This document shows, piece by piece, positions 43,528 through 53,670 of a DNA stretch of 64,000 nucleotides. The notes below the pieces were generated by a model, which did not search any database, was not told the origin of the DNA, and saw only the letters and a list, made by a program, of their open reading frames with translations. The stretch is from positions 21,798 to 85,797 of the forward strand of contig NZ_QEPZ01000007.1 in assembly GCF_003253005.1 (NCBI RefSeq), given 5' to 3'. Both the position numbers and the translations under genes were made by a program. Positions within the stretch are counted from its first letter, which is position 1; each line of letters starts with the position of its first letter. The stretch comes from Haemophilus parainfluenzae. GTDB lineage: Bacteria; Pseudomonadota; Gammaproteobacteria; Enterobacterales; Pasteurellaceae.

Positions 43528-44805
43528 CTAAGCTTGATTCATCGACATACACAATAACGTCAATGGATGGATACAAGTCACGTTAGATGACATATCGATC
43601 TGCCATTTACAAGTTTGGCATTCAGAGATCACGTAATCAAATCCACCTGCATTGATATTATCGAATAAGTTTTTACCAATAGATTGGGATACCTCGTAGT
43701 TTTCTTCTTTGAAACCGTATGTTCCTGCGATACCACAACATTGTGATGGTAACATCACCACTTCTAAGCCTGGAATTTGTTTTAACACTTCCAAGGTGTA
43801 CGGTGCCCAACCTGCTTTATCCACGTGACATGCGGTGTGATAAGCTACACGCAATTTCAATGGCTTAAGCGGTAAGGTTTTACCTTCTTTAAAGAGTTGA
43901 TATAAGAATGGTGTCACCATGTGAATATGCGGACGAACTTTCGCATTGTCGATACCTAAAATATGATGATATTCATCACGTAAATTTAGGGAGCAACTCG
44001 ATGCTTCACTGATCACATCTAAGCCATTTTCATCCACCATTTTACTGATGTAATCAGTGTTAAATTGAGCGATTTTCTTCGCACGTTCTGGGAATTGATT
44101 TACGCTTAATGGCAAGCCGCAGCATTTTTCTTTTTCCAATAACACCACGCCAATGTCCATAGCATTGAACACTTGAATAAATTCTTTACCCAATTGTGGA
44201 TTATTGTAGTTCACATAACAACCGTGATAATACGCCACTTTGCGTTCGAATTTTTGTTGGCTTTCCACCATTTTTTTCATATACCAGCTGCGGAACGTAC
44301 CAAAGGAATATTTTGGTAACGTACGATGACGGCTGATTTTTAACGCTTTTTCCAACACAAATTTTGTCGCTTTCAAACCCGTGATTGTGTTCACAATTGG
44401 GGCTAGTGGTGTGTTAAGTGACCCCATAATATCGGTGTTACTTAAAATCGCATCACGTAATTTTTGCACTGCTGGCTTGTGTTGTTGAGCAAGGTATTTG
44501 TTTCTTGCGCGAACGATAATGTCACCAATTTTTACATCTGACGGACACGCAATTTCACAACGTTTACAGTTGGTACAGTATTTTAATGCTTCATCATAAA
44601 GCTCGGCTGATTTTAAGCGTAGACGCTCACCATCTGGACCCGATTGTTTTGGACCTGGATAGTTTGGATTTTGACGCGAAACTGGACATACCGCTGTACA
44701 AGCGGTACATTTAATGCAGCTCTCAAAACTTTCATCAAAGGCATGATGATGTTGTGGTGCATTAAGGGATTGTTTTGCATTTTCAATTAATTGTTGAATG
44801 TTCAT
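43528..44805 (-). CDS. glpC: Anaerobic glycerol-3-phosphate dehydrogenase subunit C
   Basis: 425 residues. Two ferredoxin-type clusters in the N-terminal part (CIKCTACTAVCPV and CTNCKRCEIACPS), then two CCG domains (CCGLPLSVNQF and CCGIAGTYGFK) as in heterodisulfide-reductase-like proteins. GlpC anchors the GlpAB dehydrogenase at the membrane and passes electrons to the quinone pool. Nine bases separate it from glpB. Third gene of glpABC. Confidence 0.95.
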   Translation of the reverse strand: MNIQQLIENAKQSLNAPQHHHAFDESFESCIKCTACTAVCPVSRQNPNYPGPKQSGPDGERLRLKSAELYDEALKYCTNCKRCEIACPSDVKIGDIIVRARNKYLAQQHKPAVQKLRDAILSNTDIMGSLNTPLAPIVNTITGLKATKFVLEKALKISRHRTLPKYSFGTFRSWYMKKMVESQQKFERKVAYYHGCYVNYNNPQLGKEFIQVFNAMDIGVVLLEKEKCCGLPLSVNQFPERAKKIAQFNTDYISKMVDENGLDVISEASSCSLNLRDEYHHILGIDNAKVRPHIHMVTPFLYQLFKEGKTLPLKPLKLRVAYHTACHVDKAGWAPYTLEVLKQIPGLEVVMLPSQCCGIAGTYGFKEENYEVSQSIGKNLFDNINAGGFDYVISECQTCKWQIDMSSNVTCIHPLTLLCMSMNQA

Positions 44806-44814
44806 AACGCCTCC

Positions 44815-46104
44815 TTAATGTGTGTTGTGAAGAATTTCATCCGCAACAGCAAGCGCTGTTACCACTGCCACGCCTGAACCACAACCGAGTTCTAACGCAT
44901 TGAAACCACCAATCACATTACCCACTGCATATAAATTCGTTAAAAATTGACCGCTCTTTTGTACTTGGCATTGTGCATTGATCGCAACACCCGCAGATTG
45001 GTACGGTTGTGGATTTGAGAAACGGTGATCTGTCCAAGTAAAACGATCAGTATCTTTAAAGCCTTCCACACCGATGATGTCAGAATGGAATACGGGCTCG
45101 TAGATTTTATCGAATTCAGCGACTAAACCTTTACTGAAGAAGCTGCCTGACGCTAATACGAAATGCTCTGCCGTGATTTCTTCATCTTCGTGCAAGCGAG
45201 TTTGAATGGCGCGAACTTTGCTTCCATCAAAATGCGCTTTTAATGCACTGTCACCATTCATCATTAAACCGCCCAATTTTTCAAAACGATGGCGTAATTG
45301 AATACGTTGTCGCATACCTAATAAAGAAGGCGGTAAAGTTGGTAATTCAAATAATGGCAAGCTAGTTGCTTTGCGAAGTGACTCCATAAACTCTTGATTT
45401 TCTAGACCGAAACAAGCTGGTAAGAAAATCGCTTCGGTGCCTTTCGCGGCTTCTTTCATTTCAGCCACCAGATCATCAAATTTCAATTTATATTCTAAAA
45501 CTTGCGCAATATTCACACTGCGAAACTCACGGGAATCTGCACGTAACTGATCCAATTCAGGAATATTTAAAAAGCCCGTTTTCACTTCACAATGGGCAAA
45601 TTGTGGATTGAGTGTAAGGTTATCCGCCAATAATTCCGGTTGGAAATCGTGATAGCCTTCAATGCCTAAAACCGCAATTTTTTTATACGGAAATGGTGTG
45701 TCGCCTTGTACAGTTGGTACACTATTTGGTGAAAGCCATGCACCACGTAAGCTACCTAAACCCGTTACGCGAAGATGATTTTCTGCACTTGAGCCAATTA
45801 AATCTAAATTTAACGATTCCGCTAATTTTTCGAAATCTTGCGCTTTTGCTAATACGCGTTCAGCTCCCATAATGCTATAAGGGTGTTGTGGTAATTGAGC
45901 GGAAAGTGCGGTCAAATTTTCAGGAATATTTTTAACAAACGCGCCATTTGGTAAACGGCTTAATAAATCCAAGGAGCCAGATGCAAAATCAATCGCCGCT
46001 TGACCGTTATTAATAATGACACAACGTTTGCCTTGTTCTTGTAGGGCGATGCCACAAGTTAAACCTGCAAGGCCGCCACCAATAATCACTACATCAAAAT
46101 TCAT
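44815..46104 (-). CDS. glpB: Anaerobic glycerol-3-phosphate dehydrogenase subunit B
   Basis: 429 residues from the ATG at 46104; a frame reaching 46152 lies inside glpA. The Rossmann motif [20 protein letters not shown] is at the N-terminus, and the C-terminus ends [21 protein letters not shown]. It binds FMN/FAD and links GlpA to GlpC. Overlaps glpA by 11 bases. It contains an uptake signal (45905) and a variant (AAAAGAGCGGTCAATTTTT-like, about 44943). Confidence 0.94.
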   Translation of the reverse strand: MNFDVVIIGGGLAGLTCGIALQEQGKRCVIINNGQAAIDFASGSLDLLSRLPNGAFVKNIPENLTALSAQLPQHPYSIMGAERVLAKAQDFEKLAESLNLDLIGSSAENHLRVTGLGSLRGAWLSPNSVPTVQGDTPFPYKKIAVLGIEGYHDFQPELLADNLTLNPQFAHCEVKTGFLNIPELDQLRADSREFRSVNIAQVLEYKLKFDDLVAEMKEAAKGTEAIFLPACFGLENQEFMESLRKATSLPLFELPTLPPSLLGMRQRIQLRHRFEKLGGLMMNGDSALKAHFDGSKVRAIQTRLHEDEEITAEHFVLASGSFFSKGLVAEFDKIYEPVFHSDIIGVEGFKDTDRFTWTDHRFSNPQPYQSAGVAINAQCQVQKSGQFLTNLYAVGNVIGGFNALELGCGSGVAVVTALAVADEILHNTH

Positions 46105-47785
46105 TGTTATCCGTCCCTTGCTGTTTGTCAGTTTCAAGCGGTTGAACATCATTTAAGCCCAACACACTGCCATACATCCATGAAGTAAATTCGGCTTCAC
46201 GAATTGCTTCGCCCCATGCAATAGGTTCGATACCGCGCCAACGCTCTTCCATGAAAGAGGTTAATTGTGTGGTAGATTGGCGAGGCGTTGCCACTTCAAA
46301 ACGGTTCATTAAGCCCGCCGCACGGCACGCACAAAGCTCAGCTTGGCAAGTACCCATACCTACACGAGTACGGCGACGTAAATCTACTAAGTTATTTACA
46401 TTTAATTCATCCACAGCATAACGAACTTCGCCCGCGGTCACGGCTTCACATTCACATACCATTGAACGATCGAGACGTTCTTTATCTAATAAGCGAGTGG
46501 CACGGGATCCATGACGATATACGGCTGAATAACGAATCGTACTTGGAAGAGAAATGACTTTCTGATTGGTTTCTGCACGGCTTTCACTTGAACCTGGTAA
46601 TGGACGCTCAGCTGTTGTACAACGTGCTGTTTTATTGAGCTTTTTACAAACAAGATCCGTTGCCCATTCAGCCATTAAGCGATAAGTCATTAATTTACCG
46701 CCAGTGATAGTGATAAAGCCGTCTAAGCCATCACGCTCTGCGTGGTCAAGTAACACGATACCACGACTCACGTTACGACCAGATGGGTCATCATCAGACG
46801 CTACTAACGGGCGTACTCCAGCATAAGCACGTAATACACGAGTATGACGCAAGCTTGGTGCGAGTTTTTCCCCTTCACGGAAAAGGATATCCACTTCTTC
46901 TGGGGTGACTTCCATGTTATCAATTTGATCGTAAGGAATACGACTAGAGGTTGTACCGATAACGCAAATAGTATCACCCGGTACAAGAATATCCGCATCC
47001 GCCGGTTTACGACAACGGTTAATCACCATTTTATTGATACGGTGCCCCATGACAAGTAATGCGCCTTTGGCTGGGAACATTTTAATTTTAAGGTCCGCAT
47101 ATTCTGCAATGCCTTGTCCCCAAATACCACCTGCATTGACAACTAATGGCGCAAAAAATTTACGGTTTACACGATTTTTGTGATCGTAAACATCCACACC
47201 GATTACTTTGCCCCCTTCGCGAATTAAGTTTTTCACTTCGCAATAAGTGAACATTTTCGCGCCATTTTCGGTAGCATCCATCACGTTTGAGGCTGTTAAA
47301 CGGAAAGGATCGATTGAACCATCTGGCACAACAACGGCACCAACTAAATCAGGGTTTACTGATGGTTCCATAATCTGGGCAAGTTTAGGATCAATGGCGA
47401 CGGCTTCAATACCGGATTTGGTACAACTTTCGATGAACGTTTTTTGATAATCAAGGGAATCTTCAGGTAAGGTGATAAATAAACCTTCTGTTTCATCCAC
47501 ACAGTGACGGGCGATATTGCGCAGAATTTTATTTTCTTTAATACATTCTTCTGCTGATTCCTGATCGTTTACGGCATAACGCGCACCACTATGTAACAAA
47601 CCGTGGTTACGACCTGTTGCACCTGTCGCGATATCACGACGCTCTAATAAAATACAGTTAATTCCACGCAATGCGCAGTCACGAGCAATACCCGCACCTG
47701 TTGCCCCCCCACCAATGATAATCACATCCGTCGAGATAGGTGAAAAATCACCCACATCACGATACATATTAGGCGATAATCCCAT
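46094..47785 (-). CDS. glpA: Anaerobic glycerol-3-phosphate dehydrogenase subunit A
   Basis: 563 residues from the ATG at 47785, six codons inside a longer frame that starts at a TTG. FAD-binding [21 protein letters not shown] and [14 protein letters not shown] are at the N-terminus. Near the C-terminus, [15 protein letters not shown] and [16 protein letters not shown] hold cysteines of the BFD-like [2Fe-2S] domain. It oxidises G3P to dihydroxyacetone phosphate under anaerobic conditions. The gene diverges from glpT with CRP sites between. Confidence 0.95.
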   Translation of the reverse strand: MGLSPNMYRDVGDFSPISTDVIIIGGGATGAGIARDCALRGINCILLERRDIATGATGRNHGLLHSGARYAVNDQESAEECIKENKILRNIARHCVDETEGLFITLPEDSLDYQKTFIESCTKSGIEAVAIDPKLAQIMEPSVNPDLVGAVVVPDGSIDPFRLTASNVMDATENGAKMFTYCEVKNLIREGGKVIGVDVYDHKNRVNRKFFAPLVVNAGGIWGQGIAEYADLKIKMFPAKGALLVMGHRINKMVINRCRKPADADILVPGDTICVIGTTSSRIPYDQIDNMEVTPEEVDILFREGEKLAPSLRHTRVLRAYAGVRPLVASDDDPSGRNVSRGIVLLDHAERDGLDGFITITGGKLMTYRLMAEWATDLVCKKLNKTARCTTAERPLPGSSESRAETNQKVISLPSTIRYSAVYRHGSRATRLLDKERLDRSMVCECEAVTAGEVRYAVDELNVNNLVDLRRRTRVGMGTCQAELCACRAAGLMNRFEVATPRQSTTQLTSFMEERWRGIEPIAWGEAIREAEFTSWMYGSVLGLNDVQPLETDKQQGTDNNEF

Positions 47786-47883
47786 TGTTACCCCCAAAGC
47801 CAAAATATTAATAAAAAGAAACGTAAAAACTGTTACAAAGTCTGTAGCTATTGTATGGGAGAGCGGTTAAATTCACAACATTT

Positions 47884-47940
47884 TGAGCGAAAAAGAAAGC
47901 TATTTTGTGAAGTAGATCACATAATTTTCGTATTCGCTCA
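47884..47940. promoter_or_regulatory. Inverted repeat around the upstream CRP site (candidate GlpR operators)
   Basis: TGAGCGAA (47884-47891) and TTCGCTCA (47933-47940) are exact reverse complements whose centre coincides with the CRP site at 47906-47921. TTCG/CGAA elements suit a DeoR-family repressor. Inference from symmetry only. Confidence 0.45.
47906..47921. promoter_or_regulatory. CRP site 1 in the glpA/glpT divergent region
   Basis: TGTGAAGTAGATCACA, perfect TGTGA-N6-TCACA. Its centre is about 130 bp from glpA and 163 bp from glpT. Confidence 0.85.
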
Positions 47941-47957
47941 TTTGTTAAAATTTTTTT

Positions 47958-47973
47958 TGTGAAATACATCACA
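47958..47973. promoter_or_regulatory. CRP site 2 in the glpA/glpT divergent region
   Basis: TGTGAAATACATCACA, also a perfect two-half-site match. Centre-to-centre distance to site 1 is 52 bp, about five helical turns, so both dimers lie on the same DNA face. Confidence 0.88.
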
Positions 47974-48076
47974 TTTTTGAATTATTTCTCTTTTTAATTT
48001 CTATTTTTATTTTATCATGCACACTATCCCCATTGTCGGGGTGGACTCATAATTAAAATGATTTTGGAGAAAAATT

Positions 48077-49519
48077 ATGTTTGGACCATTTAAACCCGCA
48101 CCGCATATTGCGGAACTTCCTGCGGAGAAAATTGATTCCACGTATAAACGCTTACGTTGGCAAGTGTTTGCTGGGATCTTCTTTGGTTATGCCGCTTACT
48201 ATTTTGTACGTGCAAACTTTGACTTAGCACAACCTGGTTTAATTCAAGCCGGCTTGTACTCAAAAGCGGAATTAGGTGTTATCGGCTCAGCAGCCGGTCT
48301 TGCCTACGGTTTATCTAAGTTCGTAATGGCAGGTATGTCTGACCGTTCGAACCCTCGTGTATTCTTACCATTTGGTTTATTGCTTTCTGGTCTTTGTATG
48401 ACCATGATGGGTTTATTCCCATGGGCAACTTCAGGCATTGCCATCATGTGGGTAATGATCTTCTTAAATGGTTGGTTCCAAGGTATGGGTTGGCCTCCAT
48501 GTGGTCGTACAATGGTGCACTGGTGGTCTAAATCAGAACGCGGTACTATCGTATCTATCTGGAATACCGCGCACAACATCGGTGGTATGATGCCAGGTGC
48601 AATGGTGCTATTAGCAAGTGCTGTCTTCTTCAGCACTCACGGCATTGAAGCACAAGCAAAAGACATTTGGCAACAATCTCTCTACTATCCGGGTATTGCT
48701 GCAATGATCTGTGCAATTCCTGTTTACTTCGTCATGCGTGATACTCCACAATCTTGTGGTTTACCGTCAATCGAAAAATGGCGTAATGACTACCCAGATG
48801 ACTATAACGAAAAAACTTACGAAAACGATTTAAGTACAAAAGAAATCTTCGTAACTTATGTATTAAAAAACAAATTGTTATGGTACATCGCGATTGCTAA
48901 CGTATTCGTATACTTAATCCGCTACGGCGTATTAAAATGGTCTCCGGTTTACTTAAGTGAAGTGAAACACTTCAACATCAAAGGTACCGCATGGGCATAC
49001 ACAATCTATGAATTAGCAGCGGTTCCAGGTACATTATTATGTGGTTGGGTATCAGATAAAGTTTTCAAAGGTAAACGTGGTTTAACCGGTTTTATCTTCA
49101 TGATCTTAACTACAGCAGCTGTAGTGGCATACTGGATGAACCCAGCAACACCTGAAGCAGAGCTTGCAAACTATGCAGCTTGGTATGAAAACCCATATCA
49201 ATTAACTGACTTCGTATTAATGACCTTAATCGGCTTCTTAATCTACGGTCCTGTAATGTTAATCGGCTTACACGCGCTTGAGCTTGCACCGAAAAAAGCA
49301 GCAGGTACAGCAGCAGGTTTCACTGGTTTATTCGGTTACTTAGGTGGTACTGTATCAGCTTCAGCTGTTATCGGTTGGGCAGCACAACACTACGGCTGGG
49401 ACGGCGGTTTCTACGTCATGATCGGTGGTGGTGTCTTAGCGGTGTTATTACTCTTCATCGTAATGGTTGAAGAAGGTAAACACAAAGCAAAATTAGGCGA
49501 TACCTACGGTACTAAATAA
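48077..49519 (+). CDS. glpT: Glycerol-3-phosphate/phosphate antiporter GlpT
   Basis: 480 residues, twelve-segment MFS protein of the OPA family. Motifs [20 protein letters not shown] and [23 protein letters not shown] are the family fingerprint. The two key substrate arginines are within these blocks ([16 protein letters not shown]). It exchanges internal phosphate for external G3P. It is the usual entry route for fosfomycin (established). First gene of a unit running to glpQ, ended by a hairpin and then an unknown gene. Confidence 0.96.
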   Translation: MFGPFKPAPHIAELPAEKIDSTYKRLRWQVFAGIFFGYAAYYFVRANFDLAQPGLIQAGLYSKAELGVIGSAAGLAYGLSKFVMAGMSDRSNPRVFLPFGLLLSGLCMTMMGLFPWATSGIAIMWVMIFLNGWFQGMGWPPCGRTMVHWWSKSERGTIVSIWNTAHNIGGMMPGAMVLLASAVFFSTHGIEAQAKDIWQQSLYYPGIAAMICAIPVYFVMRDTPQSCGLPSIEKWRNDYPDDYNEKTYENDLSTKEIFVTYVLKNKLLWYIAIANVFVYLIRYGVLKWSPVYLSEVKHFNIKGTAWAYTIYELAAVPGTLLCGWVSDKVFKGKRGLTGFIFMILTTAAVVAYWMNPATPEAELANYAAWYENPYQLTDFVLMTLIGFLIYGPVMLIGLHALELAPKKAAGTAAGFTGLFGYLGGTVSASAVIGWAAQHYGWDGGFYVMIGGGVLAVLLLFIVMVEEGKHKAKLGDTYGTK

Positions 49520-49530
49520 TCTATAAATTA

Positions 49531-49560
49531 AAGGCGACAGGCGAAGGCTTGTCGCCTTTT
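49531..49560 (+). terminator. glpT terminator
   Basis: AAGGCGACA / TGTCGCCTT, 9 bp stem with T's after it; read-through to the downstream genes is still possible. Confidence 0.82.
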
Positions 49561-49613
49561 TTATTACAAAAAACAACTGAATTTTTAACCGCACTTTAAA
49601 AGGAGATAATGTG

Positions 49614-50525
49614 ATGAAATTGAATAAATTAACCATTATATTAGGCGCGGCAGTTATGGCAAATGCAGCATTCGCAAATCAAACTTGTGAAGCGCCCTAT
49701 CGTTCAGCACTCCCCGCTTATACGTATAAATTAGACAAAGTACTTGACGTCAATGGACGTCAAGGTATTACCACTGATGGCAAATATTTATATGTATCAG
49801 GCAGTAAAACGCTCGCCAAATACGACATGGATGGAAAACTGATTAAAGAAAATAAAGATCCTTTTGTCGGCTACCAAAAGGAAGCCAATCACATTGGCGA
49901 CATTGATATCTACAACAATGAACTTTATGTTTCTTCTGAATGGTTTGATGCTGGCGTAGGTAAAAATATTCAAATTGCGATTCATGATCCCGAAACCCTC
50001 GCATTAAAAAGATCAGTTGATTTTAATCCTGAGTCAGGTCAAGTCGAAGTTTCCAGCATCACCGTAGATACCGTTCACAATTCTGTTTGGATGGCATCTT
50101 GGGTTGGTGAGGAAAGTGGTCGTTATTTATATGAATATGATCTTTCAACCGGTAAATATAAACTTAAAGTGCATTTACAACCTGTTCCACAATGGATTCA
50201 AGGGGTTTATGCCTACAACGGTGATCTCTACGTTACATCTGATGATGGTACGGCAGATGAAAAAGAACCCGATCATATTTATCGTGTAGAAATTTCAGAT
50301 AAAAATAATGAAGCTCGCGTTGTTTTAGAAAAAACATTGAATGACATTCGAGATGTCGGCGAAGTCGAAGGCTTGAATGTGAATCCGAAAACGAAGCAAC
50401 TGCTTGTCCATGCAAACCGAGGCAAACAAATTGTGTTAGGGATGCCAAAAGGATTTTATCCAGGATATGACCGTGAAATTAGTGAAATCTATTTTTACGA
50501 CATGAAACCAAGATGTAATAAGTAA
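49614..50525 (+). CDS. Exported beta-propeller-like protein of unknown function, between glpT and glpQ
   Basis: 303 residues from the ATG at 49614 (a GTG at 49611 is next to it; AAAGGAGATAAT is the ribosome-binding site). Signal peptide about 1-21, cleavage near AFA-NQ. Repeating units around GKYLYVSGSK, NNELYVSSEW, HNSVWMASW, NGDLYVTSDD and TKQLLVHANR look like propeller blades. Two cysteines, one near each end (NQTCEAP and PRCNK), could form a disulfide. I do not recognise a named family. Its place between the G3P transporter and the glycerophosphodiesterase suggests an envelope role in phosphodiester or phospholipid head-group use, which is inference. It is 17 bp from glpQ. Confidence 0.75.
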   Translation: MKLNKLTIILGAAVMANAAFANQTCEAPYRSALPAYTYKLDKVLDVNGRQGITTDGKYLYVSGSKTLAKYDMDGKLIKENKDPFVGYQKEANHIGDIDIYNNELYVSSEWFDAGVGKNIQIAIHDPETLALKRSVDFNPESGQVEVSSITVDTVHNSVWMASWVGEESGRYLYEYDLSTGKYKLKVHLQPVPQWIQGVYAYNGDLYVTSDDGTADEKEPDHIYRVEISDKNNEARVVLEKTLNDIRDVGEVEGLNVNPKTKQLLVHANRGKQIVLGMPKGFYPGYDREISEIYFYDMKPRCNK

Positions 50526-50542
50526 ATCAAGGAGAACACACA

Positions 50543-51628
50543 ATGAAACTCAAAACTTTAGCGCTTTCTTTATTAGCTGCAGGCGTACTTGCAGGATGTA
50601 GCGCACACTCTTCCGTGGACACTATGAAATCAGACAAAATTATCATTGCTCACCGTGGTGCAAGTGGTTACTTACCAGAGCATACACTTGAGTCTAAAGC
50701 GCTTGCATTTGCACAACATGCAGACTACTTAGAACAAGACTTAGCGATGACAAAAGATGGTCGTTTAGTGGTTATCCATGACCACTTCTTAGATGGCTTA
50801 ACTGACGTGGCGAAAAAATTCCCAAATCGTCATCGTAAAGATGGTCGTTACTATGTAATTGACTTCACCTTAAAAGAAATTCAAAGTTTAAATATGACTG
50901 AAAACTTTGAAACTAAAGATGGTAAACAAGTTGCAGTATATCCAGGTCGTTTCCCACTTTGGAAATCACACTTCAAAATCCATACTTTTGAAGATGAGTT
51001 AGAATTTATCCAAGGTTTAGAAAAATCTACCGGTAAAAAAGTGGGTATCTACCCTGAAATCAAAGCGCCTTGGTTCCACCACCAAAACGGCAAAGACATT
51101 GCAGTTGAAACCCTTAAAGTGTTGAAAAAATACGGTTACGATAAGAAATCTGACATGGTTTACTTACAAACCTTCGACTTCAATGAGTTAAAACGTATCA
51201 AAAACGAATTGCTACCAAAAATGGGCATGGATTTAAAACTTGTTCAATTAGTGGCATACACCGACTGGCATGAAACTGAAGAAAAAGATGCGAAAGGCAA
51301 ATGGGTGAACTACGATTACGATTGGATGTTCAAACCAGGTGCAATGGCAGAAGTCGTAAAATATGCTGATGGAGTTGGTCCAGGCTGGTATATGTTAGTG
51401 GATAAAGAAAAATCTAAACCAGGTAACATCGTGTACACTCCATTAGTGAAAGAACTCGCACAATACAAAGTGGAATTACACCCATACACCGTGCGTAAAG
51501 ATGCGTTACCTGAATTCTTCACTGACGTAAATCAAATGTATGATGCATTATTGAATAAATCTGGTGCAACCGGTGTATTCACCGACTTCCCTGACACTGG
51601 CGTTGAGTTTTTGAAAAAACAAAAATAA
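50543..51628 (+). CDS. glpQ: Glycerophosphodiester phosphodiesterase lipoprotein (protein D)
   Basis: 361 residues. The lipobox LAGC puts the acylated Cys at 19. The GDPD core starts with IIAHRGASGYLPEHT (His about 37), then LEQDLAMTKDG and HDHFLDG with the second catalytic His. It cleaves glycerophosphodiesters to G3P plus alcohol and, in H. influenzae, takes choline from host lipids for lipooligosaccharide decoration. It closely resembles protein D (hpd), the vaccine carrier antigen. Ribosome-binding site AAGGAGAA, 17 bp after the unknown gene. Confidence 0.96.
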   Translation: MKLKTLALSLLAAGVLAGCSAHSSVDTMKSDKIIIAHRGASGYLPEHTLESKALAFAQHADYLEQDLAMTKDGRLVVIHDHFLDGLTDVAKKFPNRHRKDGRYYVIDFTLKEIQSLNMTENFETKDGKQVAVYPGRFPLWKSHFKIHTFEDELEFIQGLEKSTGKKVGIYPEIKAPWFHHQNGKDIAVETLKVLKKYGYDKKSDMVYLQTFDFNELKRIKNELLPKMGMDLKLVQLVAYTDWHETEEKDAKGKWVNYDYDWMFKPGAMAEVVKYADGVGPGWYMLVDKEKSKPGNIVYTPLVKELAQYKVELHPYTVRKDALPEFFTDVNQMYDALLNKSGATGVFTDFPDTGVEFLKKQK

Positions 51629-51648
51629 TATGTAAGTAAAAGTAATAA

Positions 51649-51690
51649 AAGAGCGGTCAAATTTCGTTGTGATTTTTGGCCGCTTTTTCT
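51649..51690. terminator. glpQ terminator with a variant uptake motif
   Basis: AGCGGTCAAA / TTTGGCCGCT form a 10 bp stem with one G-T pair, then a T run. The left arm is the variant AAAAGAGCGGTCAAATTT. Confidence 0.8.
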
Positions 51691-51740
51691 TATTCTGAAT
51701 GTCTATTTATGAAAGATATCTACGTAACTACTATAAGGCT

Positions 51741-52631
51741 TCACTTTTTGTTTTGTTTCTTTCTAGTCTCTAATAATTTTTTTAGATTTTCATCATTTTC
51801 TATTACTTGAATTATAAACTTTCCCCTGATCTCTTCTTTTATTAATTCTTCTATAATCTTTAAATTAGATAAATCACCTTCAAATTTAATCGTAGGAGAT
51901 GAATATCTCCTACTTCTTGCAAGTCCGAAAGGTAAATCACTCTCTACATACTCATTTTCTTTTTTAGAGGATTTCATTTTTGATAAATTATTTATAGATT
52001 CCTCTATATTCTGTGTTATTCCTAACCCTATCGCATCACGAAACTGGTAGTTTAAATATTGCTCTAATCCTTTAACCATCGGATACTCATATAAACTAAC
52101 TTCATAATACATCCTATTTTCACTCTGAATTAACCTATCTAATTCCACATCTAATAATTTTAATTGCTTTTTTAATTCTTCATCATCAAAATCTGAGGAA
52201 CTGTATAATAAGTTACTTATTTTACGTTGATACATTTCCGATACAGAATATTGCATTTCGTATTCTGAATAAATATGTGTTAGCCAATTATATAAACTCT
52301 TGGCAACCTCTATTTGACCTGAATTACCAAAACGTTCCAACTCACCAAAATATTTAGAATAATCATTTATTGCATCTTTAAACTTTTCAGTTGGTTCTTT
52401 AAGTTGATAAGAAGTTAATCCATATTTTTCTGATAGTATTTGATGATAATTCGAGTAAGCATCTTGTATCTTATTAAACACTTCAGAGTTTTTATCATAT
52501 AACCCCTTATATATTTGCTCTACAAATACTTGTTGCTTGTCTTTCTGCTCAAAATATCTACCACCAAAGAACCCTATTACACTAAAAGCTGATGCTACTA
52601 AAGCTTTAATAATAATTTCCTTCATAGACAT
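51741..52631 (-). CDS. AT-rich orphan membrane-anchored helical protein
   Basis: 296 residues. One membrane segment near the N-terminus (about 8-23, KALVASAFSVIGFFGGRYF), then a long charged, mostly helical region rich in Lys, Glu, Tyr, Asn and Ser, ending in a coiled-coil-like tail (about 240-290, ENDENLKKLLETRKKQNKK). No Cys. Base composition is clearly more AT-rich than its neighbours, and it contains no canonical uptake signal. It has a good ribosome-binding site (AGAGG, 7 bases before the ATG). I recognise no family. Being AT-rich and isolated, it looks acquired; a defence or envelope role is possible but not supported. Confidence 0.7.
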   Translation of the reverse strand: MSMKEIIIKALVASAFSVIGFFGGRYFEQKDKQQVFVEQIYKGLYDKNSEVFNKIQDAYSNYHQILSEKYGLTSYQLKEPTEKFKDAINDYSKYFGELERFGNSGQIEVAKSLYNWLTHIYSEYEMQYSVSEMYQRKISNLLYSSSDFDDEELKKQLKLLDVELDRLIQSENRMYYEVSLYEYPMVKGLEQYLNYQFRDAIGLGITQNIEESINNLSKMKSSKKENEYVESDLPFGLARSRRYSSPTIKFEGDLSNLKIIEELIKEEIRGKFIIQVIENDENLKKLLETRKKQNKK

Positions 52632-52912
52632 AAAATAACCTCTACTATTTTATATAAAAACATATATCGATTCTTATTATTTAAAATTCAACACTCGCAT
52701 TCATAAAAATTACTATTCAATCGCTATATTCAGCTCAATCATCTTAGATACTATGCATCAGTTATGACACTGAATACAAGATCTGGAGAAATTATCACGA
52801 CAATTACCTTATAAATACTATTAATCTCTTCTCTGTTATTAAGTTTCTTTCTATATTTATAGTAACAAAAAAGCTTGCCGTTTATCCCAGCAAGCCTCTT
52901 AAAATCTAACTA
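52632..52912. other. AT-rich intergenic stretch
   Basis: About 280 bp without a convincing gene; both neighbouring genes are on the minus strand. It contains the terminator at 52866-52898 and presumably the promoter of the orphan gene. I saw no repeats or RNA gene. Confidence 0.5.
52866..52898 (-). terminator. Terminator of the DUF417 gene
   Basis: GCTTGC / GCAAGC stem with a run of T's on the minus strand after the gene at 52913. Confidence 0.8.
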
Positions 52913-53542
52913 TTATGCAAATTGCTTTTTATTCTCTAAATAACGTTTCGCACATTCTGCTGCTGCAACTAAGCCACCTGCCATCATAATAATATCTTTA
53001 ATAACGAGTCGACCAGCACCAGAGAGATATGGGAAGCCATAATTAGGTGTTGGGAAGTCTCCACCTAAATTCGGCACCCAGGTTTCTGGCGTAAATATCA
53101 GGAACGACAGTGTGACTATCGACATACCAAACGTGAGTAAGCCTCCAAATAGTCCGAGTGTCGGAGACCAAATTCCTGCTAATACTAAAATACCAATTGC
53201 CACAATGATTGCGCCAATAATATAAGAAGCGGTATAGGTGCCATTAGCTTTATGCCACTCAATATTTTTAGCGACCATTTTGCCTTCAGGGTTTTTATAT
53301 AAGGTATATTCTTTCACTAAAACACCCTTATCATTTGTCACTTCATTTGCACCGTTTTTGTAAAGGAAGCTTAAGAAAGGACTATTTGACACAAAGTGTG
53401 CGATACCATCTGCCTCATATTGGCAAACTTTTAAGCCACCAATCCAAACCATCACAACACAAATCGCAATGCGGATAAAGTTAATAAATTGACGTTGCAA
53501 TGGTGCAACAATATTAGCTAGCAATGTAACTAAACTACTCAT
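52913..53542 (-). CDS. DUF417 (YkgB/RclC-like) inner-membrane protein
   Basis: 209 residues from the ATG at 53542, preceded by AGGAGTTCTTA. The frame continues to 53590 but without conserved residues. Four membrane segments, FIRIAICVVMVWIGGLKVCQYEADGIAHFVSNSPFLSFLY and GRLVIKDIIMMAGGLVAA match the DUF417 family. E. coli RclC (YkgB) belongs here and helps survive reactive chlorine. No rclA or rclR neighbour is present, so control by chlorine stress is only a family-level guess. It carries an internal insertion around 80-110 (TNDKGVLVKEYTLYKNPEGK). Confidence 0.85.
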   Translation of the reverse strand: MSSLVTLLANIVAPLQRQFINFIRIAICVVMVWIGGLKVCQYEADGIAHFVSNSPFLSFLYKNGANEVTNDKGVLVKEYTLYKNPEGKMVAKNIEWHKANGTYTASYIIGAIIVAIGILVLAGIWSPTLGLFGGLLTFGMSIVTLSFLIFTPETWVPNLGGDFPTPNYGFPYLSGAGRLVIKDIIMMAGGLVAAAECAKRYLENKKQFA

Positions 53543-53604
53543 TAAGAACTCCTCATATAGTTCAATTGATATTACGGACAAAATATCCAAGAATTGTTCA
53601 GTAT

Positions 53605-53640
53605 AAAAAAGAGATACTGACTCGCCCAGTATCTCTTATT
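53605..53640 (-). terminator. purL terminator
   Basis: AAGAGATACTG / CAGTATCTCTT, 11 bp perfect stem with an 8-base loop and T's on the minus strand. It lies downstream of purL, which ends at 53671, and before the DUF417 promoter region. Confidence 0.88.
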
Positions 53641-53670
53641 CTGTATTAATTTTCTGTGAGCAATTTCACA

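Noticed and set aside
44698..44706. ACAAGCGGT in glpC as an Actinobacillus-type uptake signal
   Set aside because: It lacks the following C and AT-rich tail and is a single copy; chance is sufficient.
52632..52912. Possible small RNA or attachment site beside the AT-rich gene
   Set aside because: No hairpin other than the terminator, no tRNA-like sequence and no matching direct repeats were seen.
53591..53670. Hairpin near 53609-53638 as the start of an RNA gene
   Set aside because: It is a normal terminator with a T tract directly after purL.
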